From Rugalucina vietnamica (taxonomy: Eukaryota; Mollusca; Bivalvia; Lucinida; Lucinidae): a stretch of DNA of 64,000 nucleotides. The DNA lies in the NCBI GenBank assembly GCA_964017185.1, contig OZ024880.1:33508329-33572328 (forward strand). Direction: 5' to 3'. The notes beneath the pieces are model-generated. The model was not told the DNA's origin and searched no databases. It saw only the letters and a list, made by a program, of their open reading frames with translations. Positions 39,233 through 51,661 of this stretch are shown here, in pieces; within the stretch, counting starts at the first letter, position 1, and each line of letters starts with the position of its first letter. A program made the translations under genes and the position numbers.

Positions 39233-39605
39233 AAAAGTCGATACCACCAGTTTAGCTTTACTATACGACAATCTCGTATTTTGTACTTTATAGGAACTCC
39301 ATTTAATTTGGCTCGAATTTCACAACAGATAGCGCTATCCATATGTATGTAAGCATTTCATTATATTTTAATATCTTTGTGGCGATTTCTACAGATGCAA
39401 AATTATTTGCCGGTAACTCGCGCCTAATTTGAGCCACTCCTGGGGTTTCCTGGACACACAGCGGTCTGTACTGTCAGAAGCTTGAAGGTAAATTGTACTA
39501 TCTATGAAACAAACATCAAAGGCGTTTACATAGTTACTGCAAAGCTGATCTGAATTTTTGTTTTGACATATGTAGAAATCAGGTTTTCTCAAGATACGGT
39601 TCATT
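39233..39605 (+). repeat. duplicated block Y with MITE1
   Basis: GTCGATACCACCAGTTTAGC through ATTTGGCTCGAATTTCAC, then a decayed MITE1 (39,395-39,605). Repeats at 47,487-47,835 with its own MITE1 relic. Confidence 0.8.
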
Positions 39606-40145
39606 GTCAGATTTTTAAAACACGCCACCTTTGTATATCTTATCGGTTAAAATAAGATGTCTGAGTGGAGTAGTCATTTTTACGCAGTGGGTGCACTCAA
39701 CGACAATTGTCCATGGTGAACAGAAGTCGTTGATGGACAGTAATCGTTGCTAGTGCTCACATTGTTTGACGCATGTTCTTTTATTGCCTCTTTGTTACAC
39801 TTTACTTTAATGGCACTACATGTGTAGTTTTTTTATAACTTGGAATAATATTTCATTTGTTATCGTTATGTCGCATCTCTGGCACACTCCCTGGTAAATC
39901 TTGATAGAGTGCACTCCTGGATCAGTCTAGTATATTGCCCGTTACTTGAATGTTGGAGAATGGATATATGGAGGTATAATTATATCTTAGCCGTTGCAAT
40001 ACGTTTTCTTTTATGTCAGTTGAAGAATTGAATGTTCCGGGCCATACCAATAAAGTGGTTTTCCAGCATACTATTTCCGGGAATTCTTGACAGTCACTCA
40101 ACAGGCAGTCAATTGCCTCTTTAAACTCTTATGAAAAAATGATCA
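39606..40145 (+). repeat. block X copy 2, left part
   Basis: AAAACACGCCACCTTTG to TTATGAAAAAATGATCA. Continues at 44,714 after the 4.56-kb element. Confidence 0.85.
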
Positions 40146-40149
40146 CTAG

Positions 40150-40525
40150 TACCCTAGAACCCGAAATCCTGTATCTCGCATATTTAGCGTTGGAGGTGAC
40201 ATCTCCTGCTATAGTTGGTTTGAATGCATTTTTGGCTAGTTCTAACCTTCCCTAAGAAGGATTAGGTGGGCTGCTCTGGAAATTTTTTTGGCACGATAGT
40301 CTAATCAGGCGATGCTTTATGGTACTCTATGAAATAAGCTTTAAATCTTATAAACAGACAACTACATACCTTTCCATTATCCAGTCATTTTCCCTGTCTG
40401 TATGACTTGCTTTTGTATTTTAAACAATTTTAGAAACTATTGATTTAATTATGAAACACCTGTATTGCTAAAACATATTTCTGTATTAATATTTTCACCA
40501 CTTAACATGTAAAATTACCCCACCC
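40150..40525 (+). repeat. left TIR of the 4.56-kb element
   Basis: First about 145 bp strongly conserved, then patchy similarity to about 375 bp. Confidence 0.85.
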
Positions 40526-41134
40526 ACCTTAATGATATGCATGTATGCGATTTTAATGTTAATCTTCTTATGGTTAGTTTGTTTTTAACAATCTATCCTC
40601 TTTGACATGCTTAAACAATAGCCTGAAAAGCAATAAAAACTGTTTACTAAACTGTATGGACCTGTACTTAAGGTTATACCTAAATGCATCAATGGTATCA
40701 AACAGCGTAAAATCAACTAAATGCGCATTTGTACTAGTGAATATTTTCACGAAGTCTTGGTTTGAAAATATTTCTAAATTAGACATTCTTCCTTTTCAAT
40801 GACTGATTCAAGTTAATGGCAAAAGAAATGTGAACTAAGAACTGATAACTTGCCTCTATGCACAGGAGCGGTGGCTGCTACGCGACTGACAGCCCGACAA
40901 GACCATAACTAATTACCGTGGGTGTAATGCATTAAAACAATCCAGACTATAATTAAAAGTGAAGTTTGTGGCATTTTCTTAGAGCTGAATGATGCATATT
41001 TAATCAATTTAGGTATATTTGGTAATGGTCAAGCTCAGTACAAACACAAGATACCAATTGTATGGACGCTTAAGCATTATTTTGGAATATTTCTGATACT
41101 TACCTTACTATACACTGAAATCAAATAGTGTCTC

Positions 41135-41276
41135 ATCCTAGAACACAAAAACCTGTATCTTTCATATTTTGAGTTTGAGGTGACATCTGCTATAGTTGGT
41201 TTGAATGTTTTTAAGTAGTCCTCACCTTCCCGATGAAGGATCAAGTGGGCTACTCTTGAATTTTATTTGGCATACT
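41135..41276 (+). repeat. internal direct copy of the left TIR
   Basis: CCTAGAACACAAAAACCTG, GAGGTGACATCTGCTATAG and AGTGGGCTACTCTTGAATTT repeat the left TIR 985 bp downstream in the same orientation, with about 80% identity judged by eye. Confidence 0.85.
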
Positions 41277-41639
41277 GCTCGAATTCATTGATGTATGGAG
41301 GTAGTGCTATGACAAGAAGCTAAATATCCTATGAAAAGTCTGCTAAAATGTAGTATATAAATTGGTTCTTGTTTCTTATTTATAAGTTACTTTCCAATGC
41401 ATTGTATATTGTTTGTAAGCAAAAGTATAAAGTGCAGTCTCATTTTACACTAAAACCCTCGTGATCTTTTGAAAGTATGGCATTATTTCACACAGAATTA
41501 CCCCTAAAACGTTAAAACTCTGCATATTATTGATACTCTATCTAAAAATTTCCAAAGTATTACTCCCATTTAAATGAAACTATAAATTATATTATGTTAT
41601 TATATATCACAGGCAACTGTGCAGTGCCTTAGCAATACA

Positions 41640-44170
41640 TGTAATTGGATGCCATTTGAAGCCTTACAGGTCAATTAGCAGCCAATTTACAGGTAATTTT
41701 GTGAGTCAATGTCTTATTTGTCTGCATTTTGCTCTTATTTCTTAAAAAATATTGAAAGATAAAGTCGCATGATTTATATATCTGAATATGGACCAATAGA
41801 GGATTGTCTTAACAATCTTATGATGCCATCTACATCTCTATAGGGCCATAAAAAGCCAAGACGCAGTAACTTTTGTAAGTATACCCCTTCAATTTTTCCT
41901 CATTTTTTCTCTAATTATTTAAGTTTTCATAAATATTTTTGAAAATTGAAATCACATAATTAATTTATTTGAACATATACAAAAAGACAGTTGTCTTGGA
42001 TATTATTTTGCACAATTTTCAGCTCTTTATGGCCATTTGAGGCCATGATAGAAGGACTTTTGTATGTACACCCCATTATTGTTTCCGTATTTTTCCCAAT
42101 AAGTTTTACGCATGCATAAAATTATAAAAACATTTAATCGTATGGTTAATATATCTGAAAACCAGCTAATGAGCCTTGGTAACAGCAATCATTCAACACC
42201 ATTTTCAGCTATTTGGGGCCACCAGAGGCCGAGATACAAGAACTTATGTTAGTATACCCCTTCATTTTTTTCTCAATTTTTGCTTAAGTATTTATGTTTT
42301 CAATAATATTTTTGAAACTTGAAACCATATGAATAATTTATATTATTACACTCAAATAGATAATTGTCTAAACAATCATTTGATGCCATTTTCAGCTCTA
42401 TATGATCATTGGTTGACTAGAAACAAGAACTTATGTAAGAATACCCCTTTATTTTTACCGCATTTTTCCTCCATCTTCTATGCCTTCACAAAAAATATTA
42501 ACACTCAGAGTCACTTTGATTTATATATATGAATACCAACTTATAGAACAAAGTTAAAGCAATCTTTTGATACCACTTTCAGCTATTCCGACCCATCAGA
42601 GGCCAAGATATAAGATTTTTTGTAGGTATACCCAATTTTATTTCCCTCACGTTTTCTTTAATTATCTATGTTTTCAATAATACTTTTAAACTTGAAATCA
42701 TTTTATTAATTCATCCGATTTCATACCAAAAGATAATTGTCATAGCAATTATTTAGCACCATTTTCAGCTTTTTATGGTCATCTGATGCCATGATACAAG
42801 GACTTTTGTATGTATACTCTGCCATCGTTTCCACATTTTTCTTCTATATTTTTTACGTATTTATAAAAATCATTAATACATTTTATCATATGGTTTATAT
42901 ATCTGAATACCAACCAACGTCCCTTGGTCAAAGCAATCATTTAACACAATTTTCAGCCATTTTGTGCCACCAGAGGCCGAGATGCAAGAACTTAAGTAAG
43001 TTAACCCCTTTATTTTTTCCTCAATTTTTCTTTAACTGTTTATGATTTTAATGATATTTTTGAAACTTGAAATCATATGATTAACTTATCTGATAAGAAA
43101 CCAATAAATAGTTGTCTACACAATTGTTTGATGCTATTTTCTGCTCTTTATAATCATTGTTTGACTAGAAACAGGAACTTTTGTAACAATAACCCTTTAT
43201 TTTTCTGACATTTTTCATCCATCTTCTGTGCCTTCATAAAAATTATCACCACTCAGAGTCATGTGATTTATATAATATTATATGAATACAAGCTTAAACA
43301 ACAACGTCAAAGCAATCATTTGTTACCATTTTCGCTATTCAGGCTCGTAAGAGACCGAGATACAAGTTTTTTTGTGCGTATATCCCTGTACTTTTTCCAA
43401 ATTTTCCCCATATCTTCTATGCCTTCTTAAAAATATTACAACTTTGAGTCAATTCAATTCAATTCAAACTTTATGTCACTCAATCCATCATATAAATGGC
43501 AATATGAGGTAACGTTAAACACTTTGACAATGGAGGCTCTAAAGAGTCACATGATTTATGTATAAGAATACAAGCTTATAAAAATTATATCAAAATCAAA
43601 GCCATCATTTGACACCATTTTCAGCTATTCATAAGTATACCCCTTTTATTTTTCCTCATTTTTTATCTTAATTATCTATGATTTCAATATTAGATTTAAA
43701 CTTTTAAATCATAATGATTAATTAATACGATTTCATACCAAAAGATAATTATCTCAGCAAGTATTTTTCACTATTTTCAGCTCTAAATGAGCATTGAATG
43801 CTTAGAAACAAGAACTTTTCTGTGTATACACCTTTTATTTGTTCGCATTGTTCCTCTATTTTCAATGCATTCATCAAAAATATTAATATTTTAAGCCAGA
43901 AGATTAATTTATCTGAAAACCAGCCTATAGAACCAAGTCTAAGTAATCAAAAACACCATTTCAGCTATTTAGGGCTGTCAGAGGCAGAGATACCAGAACT
44001 TTTGTAGGTACATGTATACCTCTTTATTTTTTCCATTATTTTGCGTAAGTGTTTGTTTGTTTCATAACTTTTTCTTGACACTTTAAGCCTCATGATTATA
44101 TATCTGACAGTGACCGACTTTACATTGTTTCAACATTTTTTTCGATACCATTTCCAGCCTTTACCGTGAG
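41640..44170 (+). repeat. 187-bp tandem array with four-unit higher-order period
   Basis: The anchor CATTTTCAGCT recurs at 42,021, 42,207, 42,394, 42,581, 42,767, 42,955, 43,142, 43,333 and on to 44,156, spacing 185-193. Each unit carries AAACTTGAAATCATATGATT and ATACCCCTTTATTTTT. Units four apart are alike: TTTATGGYCATYTG (42,021/42,767), GCCACCAGAGGCCGAGAT (42,207/42,955), ATTGKTTGACTAGAAACA (42,394/43,142), a CGAGATAYAAG type (42,581/43,333), giving a 746-752 bp period. Later units are shortened. Confidence 0.9.
43446..43549 (-). mobile_element. 92-bp LINE tail inserted in an array unit
   Basis: The insert 43,452-43,543 is flanked by GAGTCA on both sides. On the minus strand it ends in a (GAATT)n tail after GACATAAAGTTTGAATT, the 3' end of a LINE. 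Other units read CAGAGTCATGTGATTTA without it. Confidence 0.75.
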
Positions 44171-44339
44171 AAGCTGAAGTACAATAACTTTGAACAGACC
44201 GAAAACGGTCAGCTGTATATACAAATTCCCAGATAGGCACAAAGACAGAGTGTAATCTCGATCAATGATAATGTTTCAAATAAAAGTATCTAAAACGCAA
44301 AGCTATAGATAAATTTCGAACATGCACATTGCTTGAAAG

Positions 44340-44709
44340 TGGGTGGGGTAACTTGGCATGACAAAACCCTAATTATAAAGGATTTATAGCACTTTATGAT
44401 CTTTAAATACATTTTAAATTGTGTGAAGTTATTCATGTTCAAAGTATTTGCATAAATGTGCATTGTTTTATTTATCAAAAAAGCACAATGACCCCATAAA
44501 TGATTTAAAAATCTGCTTTGTATGGAATGCGTATATTCTCATGGTACCTCAGAACATGGTGTGAGTAAACCTATCTGCCAAAAAAATTTCCAGAGCAGCC
44601 CACCTAAACCATTTATGGGAAGGTTAAAACTATTCAAAAATGCATTCAAACCAACTATAGCAGAAGATGTCACCTCCTTCAAAAATTACCCTGGCTGGAT
44701 TCTAGGGTA
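44340..44709 (-). repeat. right TIR of the 4.56-kb element
   Basis: Inverse of 40,150-40,525; the outer 145 bp are well conserved. Confidence 0.85.
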
Positions 44710-44713
44710 CTAG

Positions 44714-45630
44714 AAAATAGTTTTCAAGAGTTGTAAATTGATTCCTGTCTTTATCAGAGATTAAGCTGAGCACGAGCCGAGCAATTAACCGAGCCGCACC
44801 GTTAAAAGTCAACAATATCGTTTGTACCGATTATCATGTGCATTCGTCCAGTGCGGTCAGTGCATTCTCGGGTGCCTAATCCATGGTATATTTTTATTAA
44901 GCGGGAGGCGGTGACACTGTTCTGATGAGCATGTTTATCTAAGTTTTCTAATATTAATGTTCTTTTGGGCATGTCTTGACTGGAATCGTCGTCCATCACT
45001 ATCAGTATTTTGGAGGTCCATTACCTTATGAAGGGGGTGCCTACTGATTGTAATAATCTGTATTAGGATAATAGATAGTGTAGACTATGTTCAGACAGAC
45101 GCACACCTTTTTCTTATTTCCAATCTTGTTTGTCTACAGTTATGACATTCTTCCATAATTTACCCATCCGGTTATCTAATGATGGCACTAAGCTTAAATA
45201 GGCCAAAGGAAGCAATATAAAACAAGAAGTTTTAATATAAAACAAGACGTTTTATTCATTATACGGTTATCTGTTTTCTTCATTTGAAAAGGAATTAAAA
45301 TCTTGTGAAATTCTAAGACATATTCCGGAAACAGACTGTAAACAAGTAGGTTATTAGGGTTATGATTGTTTGAATTTTCCTAGTAATATTATGAATTGAC
45401 CGTTACAAGACGGTTCTATTGTGTGTGATATTGCTTTAGTTTGTCTGTTTATTCTGTCTGCCTGTTTGATACCATCGCCATATTTGTTTTGGTAGGTGAT
45501 ATTCGTTGAGAAAGAGCTAGTCATCTTGCATTTCACATGTGCTATTATTTTTGTAATGTTTCGTGTTGCGCCTAGTGTCTGGGTTGAGAATTTTCATCAA
45601 TTCCTTTTACAATCTTGTATTACACATGCA
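44714..45630 (+). repeat. block X copy 2, right part
   Basis: AAAATAGTTTTCAAGAGTTG, GAGCCGAGCAATTAACCGAGC, CATGTGCATTCGTCCAG, then GGCCAAAGGAAGCAATATAA (empty site of the 108-bp MITE) and the GACCGTTACAAGACGG repeat (45,355-45,560). Confidence 0.85.
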
Positions 45631-46327
45631 TAATATAATAAACGCTAAATATTCCGAAAATAATTCTAACAATACCGAGTTACATGTATGATCTTGTTTT
45701 TATTTGAGAATGATCTTGTCTTATTTCGAGTCGTTTCTTCAAATTTTAATATTGTTCAGAAGGAAAAACGCAAAGTGCCAGCATAAAAATTACGAATTAA
45801 AGATCTAATTCACAAACATACCGATAACTTCGCGCGTTCTGCATTTGTTCTGAAATGCTGGTCAATAGATACCATCATAATTATTAAAAGTACCATGTAA
45901 TGAAAAAAGAACTTTGGTTTATACGCATAGTAGTTATGTGGTACTTTTATGATTCTAGTTTTCAATTATATTTGCCTTTGAGTGTTTGTATGCTTTACAA
46001 TGGTTCTATGTACAGTATTGTGTTGCAAAAAGGTGGTATTTCAAAACGCATGCAGTCACGAATCTAGAAACCTAAAGTCACAAATACGTTAAGTCAGTTA
46101 CTTGGGAGTGTTCGCGTTTGCGTGCTGTTAATTTTTCGAATTGTTTCAGTTTGAAACTTTGATAATATACTGACGGACTTTAATAACGCATTGCTGTACA
46201 TCGGTTTTCATTTGCTTAAAACGGATATAAAGTTGAACTGAAGCATAAAATAAAAAATAATATCCTGCATTGTAACACCATCCACAATATTCATCCATAC
46301 AAATCTGTTCGCTGAATTCTTTGCTAA
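45631..46327. other. no recognised feature
   Basis: AT-rich single-copy-looking DNA. No motif-bearing frame. Confidence 0.45.
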
Positions 46328-46678
46328 AAAGGTACAAGTAGGCAAAGATCAGGAAAAGGCGCAATCAGAAAGAGATTCCCACTCCAAAAACCGAGGTGGG
46401 AAAAAACCAAACTAACAATCAGGCACTTATACCATGAAACATATCGTAAGCCGAATGAGCAGCTATTTTCCCAATAGGTGGCCACTCAGTTACCTTAACT
46501 TAATTAAAAATATGAAAACATACATAAGGCGCCAACAGCACAAAAAAATTAAACACCAAGACATAAAACAAAAAGAACCACCACAGAAGTATCGCCTTGG
46601 AACGATCAGTAACACAAAGTTACTGGCGGGCTTAAACCGGTTTTACAGGATCCTAACCTCACCCTCAGCTTCTGCAGT
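46328..46678 (-). repeat. Rep1 copy, minus strand
   Basis: AAAAGGTACAAGTAGGC to CCTCAGCTTCTGCAGTG, core length with few differences from 20.7 kb. Confidence 0.85.
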
Positions 46679-46725
46679 GTATTCAACATCATCGAGACGT
46701 AATGTTTCTAAAGAGAACCTAACAG

Positions 46726-46960
46726 TAAAAGTAAGTAAGTAAAGTAAGTAACTTCTTTATTTTACGAGGGTGACCCATTTGGATATATCCAATCTTCCAT
46801 GGGGCCCTCAAATACATATAAACCAACAACAATATGAACATATTATGTATAGAGACACATAACAGTGGCTACAAGAAAGGGATTGTGAACGCAAAACATC
46901 TCCATAGCTAACAACCTAAAGCACAAGAAAAAGCAAAACAAACATTGACGCTTCCTTTCA
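46726..46960 (-). mobile_element. CR1-type LINE 3' end with (TTAC)n tail
   Basis: On the minus strand GGGCCCCATGGAAGATTGG, CCAAATGGGTCACCCTCG and AAAATAAAGAAG lead into (TTAC)n at 46,726-46,752. The body extends left an uncertain distance. Non-coding. Confidence 0.65.
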
Positions 46961-47486
46961 ATGTCGTTGAAGGCATAGCGTTTTTCGCTGACCTCAAAAC
47001 ACAGCACCAAACGTAATGGTACTTTTACGTTAGTCTCGTGTCTGTGTAAGTGCTTGAAAACTTTTGAATTTGTTTAAAGTTTACACACAAAAAAGCTTTC
47101 TTGATAAGCGTTAAACTGACGTAATTGCCGGAGTTTTAATGCAAATTAAAGCAAACCAACATCATTCGTTTGGGTTTTGATGTTTCTTCCAGAAATCATG
47201 TTGGGCTTGAAGATTTTTTTCGTCCCCATTGACCTATTATGCAATTTATTTTTGTTGAATTTTTGGTAGCGCTTGAAATCATACTGTATGACGTTAGTCG
47301 CGGACACTTTCATTTCGTTTTTGGTATTGAAGTTGAGCAGACTGAGAGTACTTTTCAGTTCAAAAAAAATTTTTTTTCGGAAAAATCCTGTATTCTGAGA
47401 CAAAGAATCGATAATGCAAGTGTTGCGTTTTTAAAGTCCGTGAGCATATTTCGTATTGCATTCGAATACATCAAAAGTTTGTATTT
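46961..47486. other. no recognised feature
   Basis: Two overlapping opposite frames of 85-89 codons without family motifs. No support for a gene. Confidence 0.4.
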
Positions 47487-47835
47487 AAAGGCGATACCAC
47501 CAGTTTAGCTTTACTATACGACAATCTCGTATTTTGTACTTTATAGGGAGGGATTCCATACAATTTGGCTCGAATTTCACAACAGACACTGCTCTCCATA
47601 TGTCTGTGAGCATTTCATTATATTTTAATATCTTTGATACGATTTGTACAGATGATGCAAAATCTTGCCGGTAGCGGTTTCCTGGACACATAGCGGTCTG
47701 TACTGTCAAAGAAGAAATGCTAGAAGCTAAACGATGAATTGTACTATCCATGAAACAAACATCAAAGGCGGTTACCAGCTGTATAGTTAGTGCAAATCTG
47801 ATCTGAATTTTTGTTTTCTCATGATACGGCTCATG
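47487..47835 (+). repeat. block Y copy 2 with MITE1 relic
   Basis: GCGATACCACCAGTTTAGC, CAATCTCGTATTTTGTAC, ATTTGGCTCGAATTTCAC, then a decayed MITE1 ending TTTTCTCATGATACGGCTC. Confidence 0.8.
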
Positions 47836-47860
47836 AAATATACTATGACTTTTGTAAGGC

Positions 47861-48433
47861 CTAGGGGATTTAAGGCCTGATTTCGGCCTCATGTGTTGGT
47901 AAAAAATAGAATTTTGGAATTTTGAGGAGAAAAATATTGCAAATAGCAGGTATAGGTCGGTGCTATTAAATTCTAGCAGAACTATCACATTCAAATTACA
48001 TATGTTGCCATGGCAACACTCCGAAAAGCATAGAAATACCACTTTTTGCAATTTTTGGTCTATTTTTCACCATTCAATATTATTTTCAACTACCGGCCCA
48101 CGCGACGAACAATTTCTTATTATCAAATAATTATGAATTGTCATCCAGAGATATTGTATGCTAACTATCATTTTGTTCGGAGTGTGGGCTGGCACTTAAA
48201 ACTTAAAAAATGTGTTCAGAAATGGTCAAAAATAGACCAAAAAGTGCAAAATGTGCTCTATCTATGGTTCTTCCGGGCGTTGGCATGGCAACGCTTGTTG
48301 GATAAATGAAGTACTTGTTCTTGTTTTTAATAGAGGAGACATATGGCCGTTTTAAGGAATAGTTTTCTCACCTAAATTCTAAAATTAATTTTTAGCAAAA
48401 TTTGAGGCCAAAATCAGGCGTTAAATGCCCTAG
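47861..48433. mobile_element. foldback element, 573 bp
   Basis: CTAGGGGATTTAAGGCCTG at left and its near complement (CAGGCGTTAAATGCCCTAG) at right. Inverse pairs continue inward: TTGCCATGGCAAC against GTTGGCATGGCAAC, and CACTTTTTGCAATTTTTGG against AAAAAGTGCAAAATG. Its right end touches a truncated Rep1. Confidence 0.75.
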
Positions 48434-48733
48434 TTAAGTTTAGGTAACTGAGTGGCACCTATTGGGAAATTAGCTGGTCATTCGGCTTACGATATGTTTT
48501 CATGGCATAAGTGCCTGATTGTTAATCTATTTTTCCCACCTCAGTTATTTGGAGTGGAAATCTTTTTCTGATTGCGCCTTTTCCTGATCGTTGCCTACTT
48601 GTACCGTTTTATAATATGTTTCCTTGGAATAAGTACTTTATCGTCAATTCAGATTTTTCTCACATCGGTTTCTGGAGTTGAAATTTCTTTCTGATTGCGC
48701 CATTTCCTGATCATTGCATACTTTTACTCTTTT
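48434..48733 (+). repeat. two truncated Rep1 pieces in tandem
   Basis: TTAAGTTTAGGTAACTGAGTGG to GCCTACTTGTACCG, then a more diverged piece from TGTTTCCTTGGAATAAGTAC to CATACTTTTACTC. Both keep the right end and lack the left. Confidence 0.75.
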
Positions 48734-48739
48734 GAAATC

Positions 48740-50265
48740 TTTCGCTTGGTTCACATTTTTGTTGCCATAACAGGTTCTTGTTAGTGATAGTGCCAGTTCC
48801 TGTTAAGTCCTTCCATGTACTTCAACACGTCTCTTGATTGAAATGATACCACTACCTTAGCCTTACAGGCACGGTAGTGATGAATGTTTTAAATGTAACA
48901 CTAGATACATGAATCACGTATCACTCCAAATGCCGCCTAGCAAATATTCTCTCAAGAGATTTTGGGCTAAAGTTTTTTAAATATCGTATTTTCTCATATT
49001 TGAAACCATTTGTTTGTTTATACTTTAAGTTTAGACCATATTTTATAGATATGTATGACCCAATGCAAAATTACAAAATGGCTACCAGTTGGCTGTAAAA
49101 AAATAAGAAAAATAGTCAAATTAATGGACAAATAAAGCATTATTGTGGTAAACTTTGATTGAATTGAGATATTGAAGACAACTTCAGTTTATCATAATGC
49201 CATCAAAAGCCAGTCCAAGAAAAATTCCAAAATGATTTTGCTACATCGAAGTGCATGGACACCTTCTCCTACTAGTCTCTTGAGGAAAAGCTGCTAAATT
49301 AAAGCAAGAAAAAATGGGATATGAAATTAATTTTTTTACAAAGTGTGCTATTTAACGAAATGATTAATATATGCCATTTCCTTAAATTGAGAAAATGTCA
49401 AGAATTTCTTTTTGACAGACAAGAAATATTTGGCGTGAAAAACACAATATCGAGGCTTAGCTATGATAAGACCACCTTTTGGGAAATATCTGCTCTCTCG
49501 ATGGTTCATTTCTCCATTCCATTTTCAAGATCAAATGAAAATTATGAGTACTTGACCACTGACTACCTAAAAAAGGTATTTTTGTTATAGTATCATTATT
49601 TTTATAAATGCTTTATTTTATATGTTCAAATATAATTTATTTGTAGTCTGCATCTGAATGACCTACACCTAAAGCCGCTCGGCAAATGTTTATGACCACT
49701 TTAGAGAGGCATGGTCTAGCTACTCGTCCAGTTAATTCTTTTTCTATGGTAGTACACGCAAATAAGAGTTTCTGTTAGTCATTTCACATGTAGGCTCTAG
49801 CCAATCTGAATAGCTTAATGGTGTTGAGGGTGATTAAGAATTCACAGAGATGTTGACATATTGTTGTCTCAACATAGCTACTGTATATAGACACCTTATT
49901 AAGCCTTTTTATTACCCGGTCACTATATCCAGTACAAAAAGAAACGCACTTGTTTTCACTTTATTTTTTTTCTCCTAAGTGATAATTATTTTCAAATGTA
50001 ATTTTTTAAGGGTTTTCCATTCATACGAGAGTTTCACAACTGAGTTTCGTTGTCATTTAAAATTGGTGAAATGTTTAAGGAGAAAATTTGTGAAATCAAC
50101 ATCTTGGTTTCCAAAAATCACAGCTGAGAAAAAAAATGCGTAGAGTATGTCATCGTGGACCAGCAAATCAGAAGAAACACAATATTACTTGAATTTCATT
50201 AACAGGGAAATTTTTCTGGGATTTAAAAAAAAATGCGTTCTACGAAAAATAACATACGCTTTGGA
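48740..50265. other. unassigned 1.5 kb
   Basis: No block shared with the rest of the window noticed. The plus-strand frame 49,321-49,590 (89 codons) has no recognisable motif. TCCAGTACAAAAAGAAACGC near 49,928 resembles a transposon end, but no partner was found. Confidence 0.4.
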
Positions 50266-51300
50266 AAGGAAAAAGTAGGCAATGATCAGAAAATGGCGCT
50301 ATCAGAAAGAAATTCCAAATAATTCGAGGTCGGAAATAACTAAATTGACAAGCAGGTACTTATACTAAAAAAACATATCGTAAGCCGAGTGAGCAGCTAT
50401 TTTCCCAAGAGGGGAAACTCAGTTACCCAAACTCAGTTACCCAAACTTAACTAAAATATAAAAACGTACATAAGCTGCAAATAGCACAACAATTCAACAC
50501 CAACCCATAAAACAATCGTAAGCCGAATGAGCAGCTATGTTCCCAATAGGTGGCCACTCAGTTACCTAAACTTAACTAAAATATGAAAACACCAAGACAT
50601 AAAACAAAAAGAACCACCACAGAAGTATCGCCTTGGAACGATCAGTAATGCAAAATAAATGGCGGGTTTAAATTAGTTTTACAGGATCCAAACCTCACCC
50701 TCTGCTTCTGCAGTGGTTCACAACATTTAGTTAGTTGCTTGTCAGTCAATCATCAAGGACAATCAAATAAATCATAAAAACGACCATGATGAATCAAAAG
50801 CGATGACTTACAGATATGATAAACTGTCCGGCGATGGAGGGCCCTGTCACTGAAAATCTGGAGCGAAAGAAAAACTCCAATTGAACCCCGGTGAACCAAG
50901 CAACAGATAAGAAGCTCCGACCCCAACCAACTAAAATGAATAGCCTTAAGTTTGGGCCATCATAGAGTCTGACGCCCGACCCATCGGCGTGCAATTAAAG
51001 AAGGTTATTAAAGATGGTCATCAACCATGATTGGGTTTAATACTAAGCATGTAGACTGTCGCAAAACATTTAAGTTATACCATTTCGTCTGTAACGTATA
51101 ATATTTTTTCTAAACTGAAAAGAAAAAAAAACATTCCTTCCTATAAGTTTCTTAAATTTGTATATCAAGTCACCATAAAATTCTGGTTCCGAAAGGCCAT
51201 CACATACGTAAAAGCGCCATTAACCCTTTCGATGATTAAAATTGCAAATCAATTCATACTGCCTGCGATAAAATTCAGAAGATAATTTACGAAGTTTATG
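50266..51300 (-). mobile_element. Rep1-LINE 3' region, minus strand
   Basis: Minus order: LINE tail-like DNA shared with 30.55-30.87 kb (about 51,300-50,945), then TTTTAGTTGGTTGGGGTCGG, ACCGGGGTTCAATTGGAG, the long-form region, and the Rep1 core with an internal partial duplication at 50,370-50,600. Ends at the usual GGAAAAAGTAGGC. Confidence 0.75.
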
Positions 51301-51479
51301 ATAGCGATAGCCCCGCTGGAGAAGTTTGGCTGTTTAACATTTACTTCGCGCGTTGAAGTCCGTAACATGATTGCTGACTCTAGCGAACCTTATAAGGTGC
51401 GAAATAAGAAGCACGGCGAGGAACGTCACCATCCAAAACTGTCAAAATCACAGTCATCACGCTTATCATATTTTTTTAG

Positions 51480-51504
51480 AAAAAAAAAAAAAAAAAAAAA
51501 AAAA
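51480..51504 (+). repeat. poly(A) tract, 25 nt
   Basis: Homopolymer run; no parent element recognised on the left. Confidence 0.9.
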
Positions 51505-51661
51505 TGCAATAGAAAGGTGCAAGTCTAAAAAAGGGGCTTCGGTATCTGTGGTATCGGCTTTGTTCAACTGTAGTTCAGGTGGATAATTTGATTGAACTTA
51601 TTAATGTTCAAAAGGTCATCAAGGTACCTGGAAGTCGATTTAAAATGAAAATTAAAACTGA

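Larger units (their letters stand above)
40146..44713. mobile_element. 4,560-bp long-TIR element with satellite core
   Basis: The element is 40,150-44,709, flanked by CTAG (40,146-40,149; 44,710-44,713) inside block X; the uninterrupted paralogues read GATCACCAGAAAATAG (37,858; 63,702). Left end TACCCTAGAACCCGAAATCC and right end GGCTGGATTCTAGGGTA are inverse. The outer about 145 bp match closely (GGAGGTGACATC, TATAGTTGGTTTGAATGC, TGGGCTGCTCTGGAAATTT). Looser similarity reaches about 365 bp, to ACCCCACCCACC at 40,517 and its complement at 44,341. No frame resembles a transposase. A TA duplication with ends GTACCC is equally compatible, so the superfamily is left open. Confidence 0.9.

Noticed and set aside
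40150..44709. Assigning the 4.56-kb element to Tc1/mariner from a TA duplication
   Set aside because: CTAG and TA readings are equally compatible at the ends, and no transposase is present to decide.
49321..49590. 89-codon plus-strand frame as a gene
   Set aside because: AT-rich, no motif, no splice or start support, no second copy in the window.
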